Origin: a virus
DNA: 40,075 bases
Strand: one strand, 5' to 3'
Virus record (IMG/VR): IMGVR_UViG_3300037076_000127
Location: 1 to 40,075 of that record
Notes under the pieces: generated by a model
The model's input: the letters and a program-made list of their open reading frames with translations, nothing else
What the model was told of the DNA's origin: nothing
The model's database searches: none
Position numbers and translations under genes: made by a program
Shown: one piece after another, positions 39,448 to 40,075 of the stretch
Position numbering within the stretch: the stretch's first letter is position 1
Layout: every line of letters begins with the position of its first letter

Positions 39448-40075
39448 CCACGATCGAAGTCCGCACGCAGAGCGAGCTCGACGCCGCGCTCGACACTGCC
39501 AAGGCGTACGACATCATCGCCATGGTCGGCGGCTCGTGGCTGGAAGTCAGCCGGCTGCCGAAGTCCGACTCGGCCACGGTCAGGGCCTACGACTCGGCCA
39601 CGGTCACGGCCTACGGCTCGGCCACGGTCTGGGCCTTCGGCTCGGCCACGGTCACGGCCTCCGGCTCGGCCACGGTCTGGGCCTACGACTCGGCCACGGT
39701 CACGGCCTCCGGCTCGGCCACGGTCACGGCCTTCGACTCGGCCACGGTCACGGCCTTCGGCTCGGCCACGGTCACGGCCTTCGACTCGGCCACGGTCACG
39801 GCCTCCGGCTCGGCCACGGTCACGGCCTACGACTCGGCCACGGTCACGGCCTCCGACTCGGCCACGGTCACGGCCTACGACTCGGCCACGGTCACGGCCT
39901 ACGACTCGGCCACGGTCACGGCCTCCGGCTCGGCCACGGTCACGGCCTCCGGCTCGGCCACGGTCAGGGCCTACGGCTCGGCCACGGTCAGGGCCTCCGA
40001 CTCGGCCACGGTCAGGGCCTACGACTCGGCCACGGTCAGGGCCTACGACTCGGCCACGGTCACGGCCTACGGCTC
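39444..40075 (+). CDS. Octapeptide-repeat protein with DUF7666-like C-terminus, 5' part
   Basis: This is the N-terminal part of a gene that runs off the window end and resumes at base 1 in the same frame. Joined across the 126-bp terminal overlap it would encode about 497 residues. Its ATG overlaps the stop of the upstream gene (ATGA). A non-repetitive head of about 41 residues is followed at 39567 by 24-bp units, each encoding (Y/S/F)(G/D)SATV(T/R/W)A. From 39567 up to the terminal overlap there are 16 units. The regular T-V-T/R spacing suggests a stacked beta-solenoid. Proteins with this SATV array and a DUF7666-type end are known from actinobacterial phages, but their role is unknown to me. 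The protein could be a virion fibre or an intracellular scaffold. Confidence 0.85.
   Translation, partial: MTTIEVRTQSELDAALDTAKAYDIIAMVGGSWLEVSRLPKSDSATVRAYDSATVTAYGSATVWAFGSATVTASGSATVWAYDSATVTASGSATVTAFDSATVTAFGSATVTAFDSATVTASGSATVTAYDSATVTASDSATVTAYDSATVTAYDSATVTASGSATVTASGSATVRAYGSATVRASDSATVRAYDSATVRAYDSATVTAYG
39567..40075 (+). repeat. 24-bp tandem repeat array, right part
   Basis: The same 24-bp unit, 21 copies to the window end, of which the last five plus 6 bases repeat the start of the window. TGG (Trp) variants at the Thr/Arg codon occur only here, at about 39615 and 39663. Phe variants are also more frequent than in the left part. Confidence 0.97.
39950..40075. repeat. Terminal direct repeat, right copy
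   Basis: Identical to bases 1-126. Removing one copy leaves about 39,949 unique bases. Confidence 0.8.

Noticed and set aside
1-40075. Many long open frames on the minus strand and in other + frames
   Set aside because: At this GC content stop codons are rare, so shadow frames are expected. They lack ribosome-binding sites and known protein patterns, and they lie opposite well-supported genes.
1-40075. tRNA genes, integrase or attachment site
   Set aside because: I found no cloverleaf-like sequence and no recombinase motif. Absence by eye is weak evidence for tRNAs; a tRNA search program would settle it.

Overview
The window looks like one complete genome of a tailed phage (siphovirus type), about 40 kb, very GC-rich, with every credible gene on the + strand. 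The first 126 bases are identical to the last 126 (1-126 = 39950-40075), and the reading frame stays open across that join. The molecule is therefore circular, circularly permuted or terminally redundant, with roughly 39,949 unique bases. The join lies inside a 24-bp tandem repeat within one gene, so the true copy number there is uncertain. The GC-rich codon use, many GTG starts and a probable leaderless transcript fit a high-GC host (Actinomycetota or Chloroflexota would fit). The sequence alone does not fix the host. I see no integrase, excisionase, tRNA, CRISPR array or IS element, and no DNA polymerase. No gene-free stretch exceeds about 100 bases. Most genes are packed with ATGA, GTGA or TGATG overlaps, which implies long translationally coupled operons.

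Layout. (1) 38.2 kb through the join to 1.5 kb: a sigma70-like promoter, a small XRE-type regulator that is probably leaderless, a winged-helix-like protein, a nested RNA hairpin, and a long octapeptide-repeat protein with a DUF7666-like C-terminus. (2) 1.5-7.1 kb: DNA metabolism, with an ERF single-strand annealing protein, a short sliding-clamp-like protein, a helicase-methyltransferase fusion and a replication-initiator-like protein holding a candidate origin. (3) 7.1-14.0 kb: an accessory block of small genes, including an HNH nuclease, zinc ribbons, small membrane proteins, a YfbR-like HD hydrolase, a DUF4326 protein, two stand-alone LuxR-type HTH proteins and an RlpA-like secreted protein. 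This block carries two families of dispersed DNA repeats that mark start sites and join protein modules. (4) 14.0-16.1 kb: lysis, with an amidase endolysin and holin-like membrane proteins. (5) 16.1-20.0 kb: small structural genes, then HNH, TerS and TerL. (6) 20.0-28.5 kb: a portal carrying a ParB-like domain, a block of repeat-rich fibre or adhesin-like proteins, a protease-scaffold and a major capsid protein with an Ig/FN3-like insertion. (7) 28.5-38.15 kb: connector, neck and tail-completion proteins, tail tube, an Acb2/Tad1-like small protein, tail chaperones with a probable -1 frameshift, tape measure, tail tip and late structural genes.

How it works together. The annealing protein, clamp and helicase suggest replication and recombination that borrow the host polymerase. 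The methyltransferase half of the helicase, and possibly the Acb2/Tad1-like protein, may protect the phage from host defences. The least ordinary parts are four: the SATV octapeptide array, which varies at only a few nucleotide positions, all amino-acid-changing; the start-associated and boundary repeats at 8.6-11.4 kb; the promoter/operator with a leaderless start at 38.2 kb; and the domain fusions in the portal, capsid and connector proteins.
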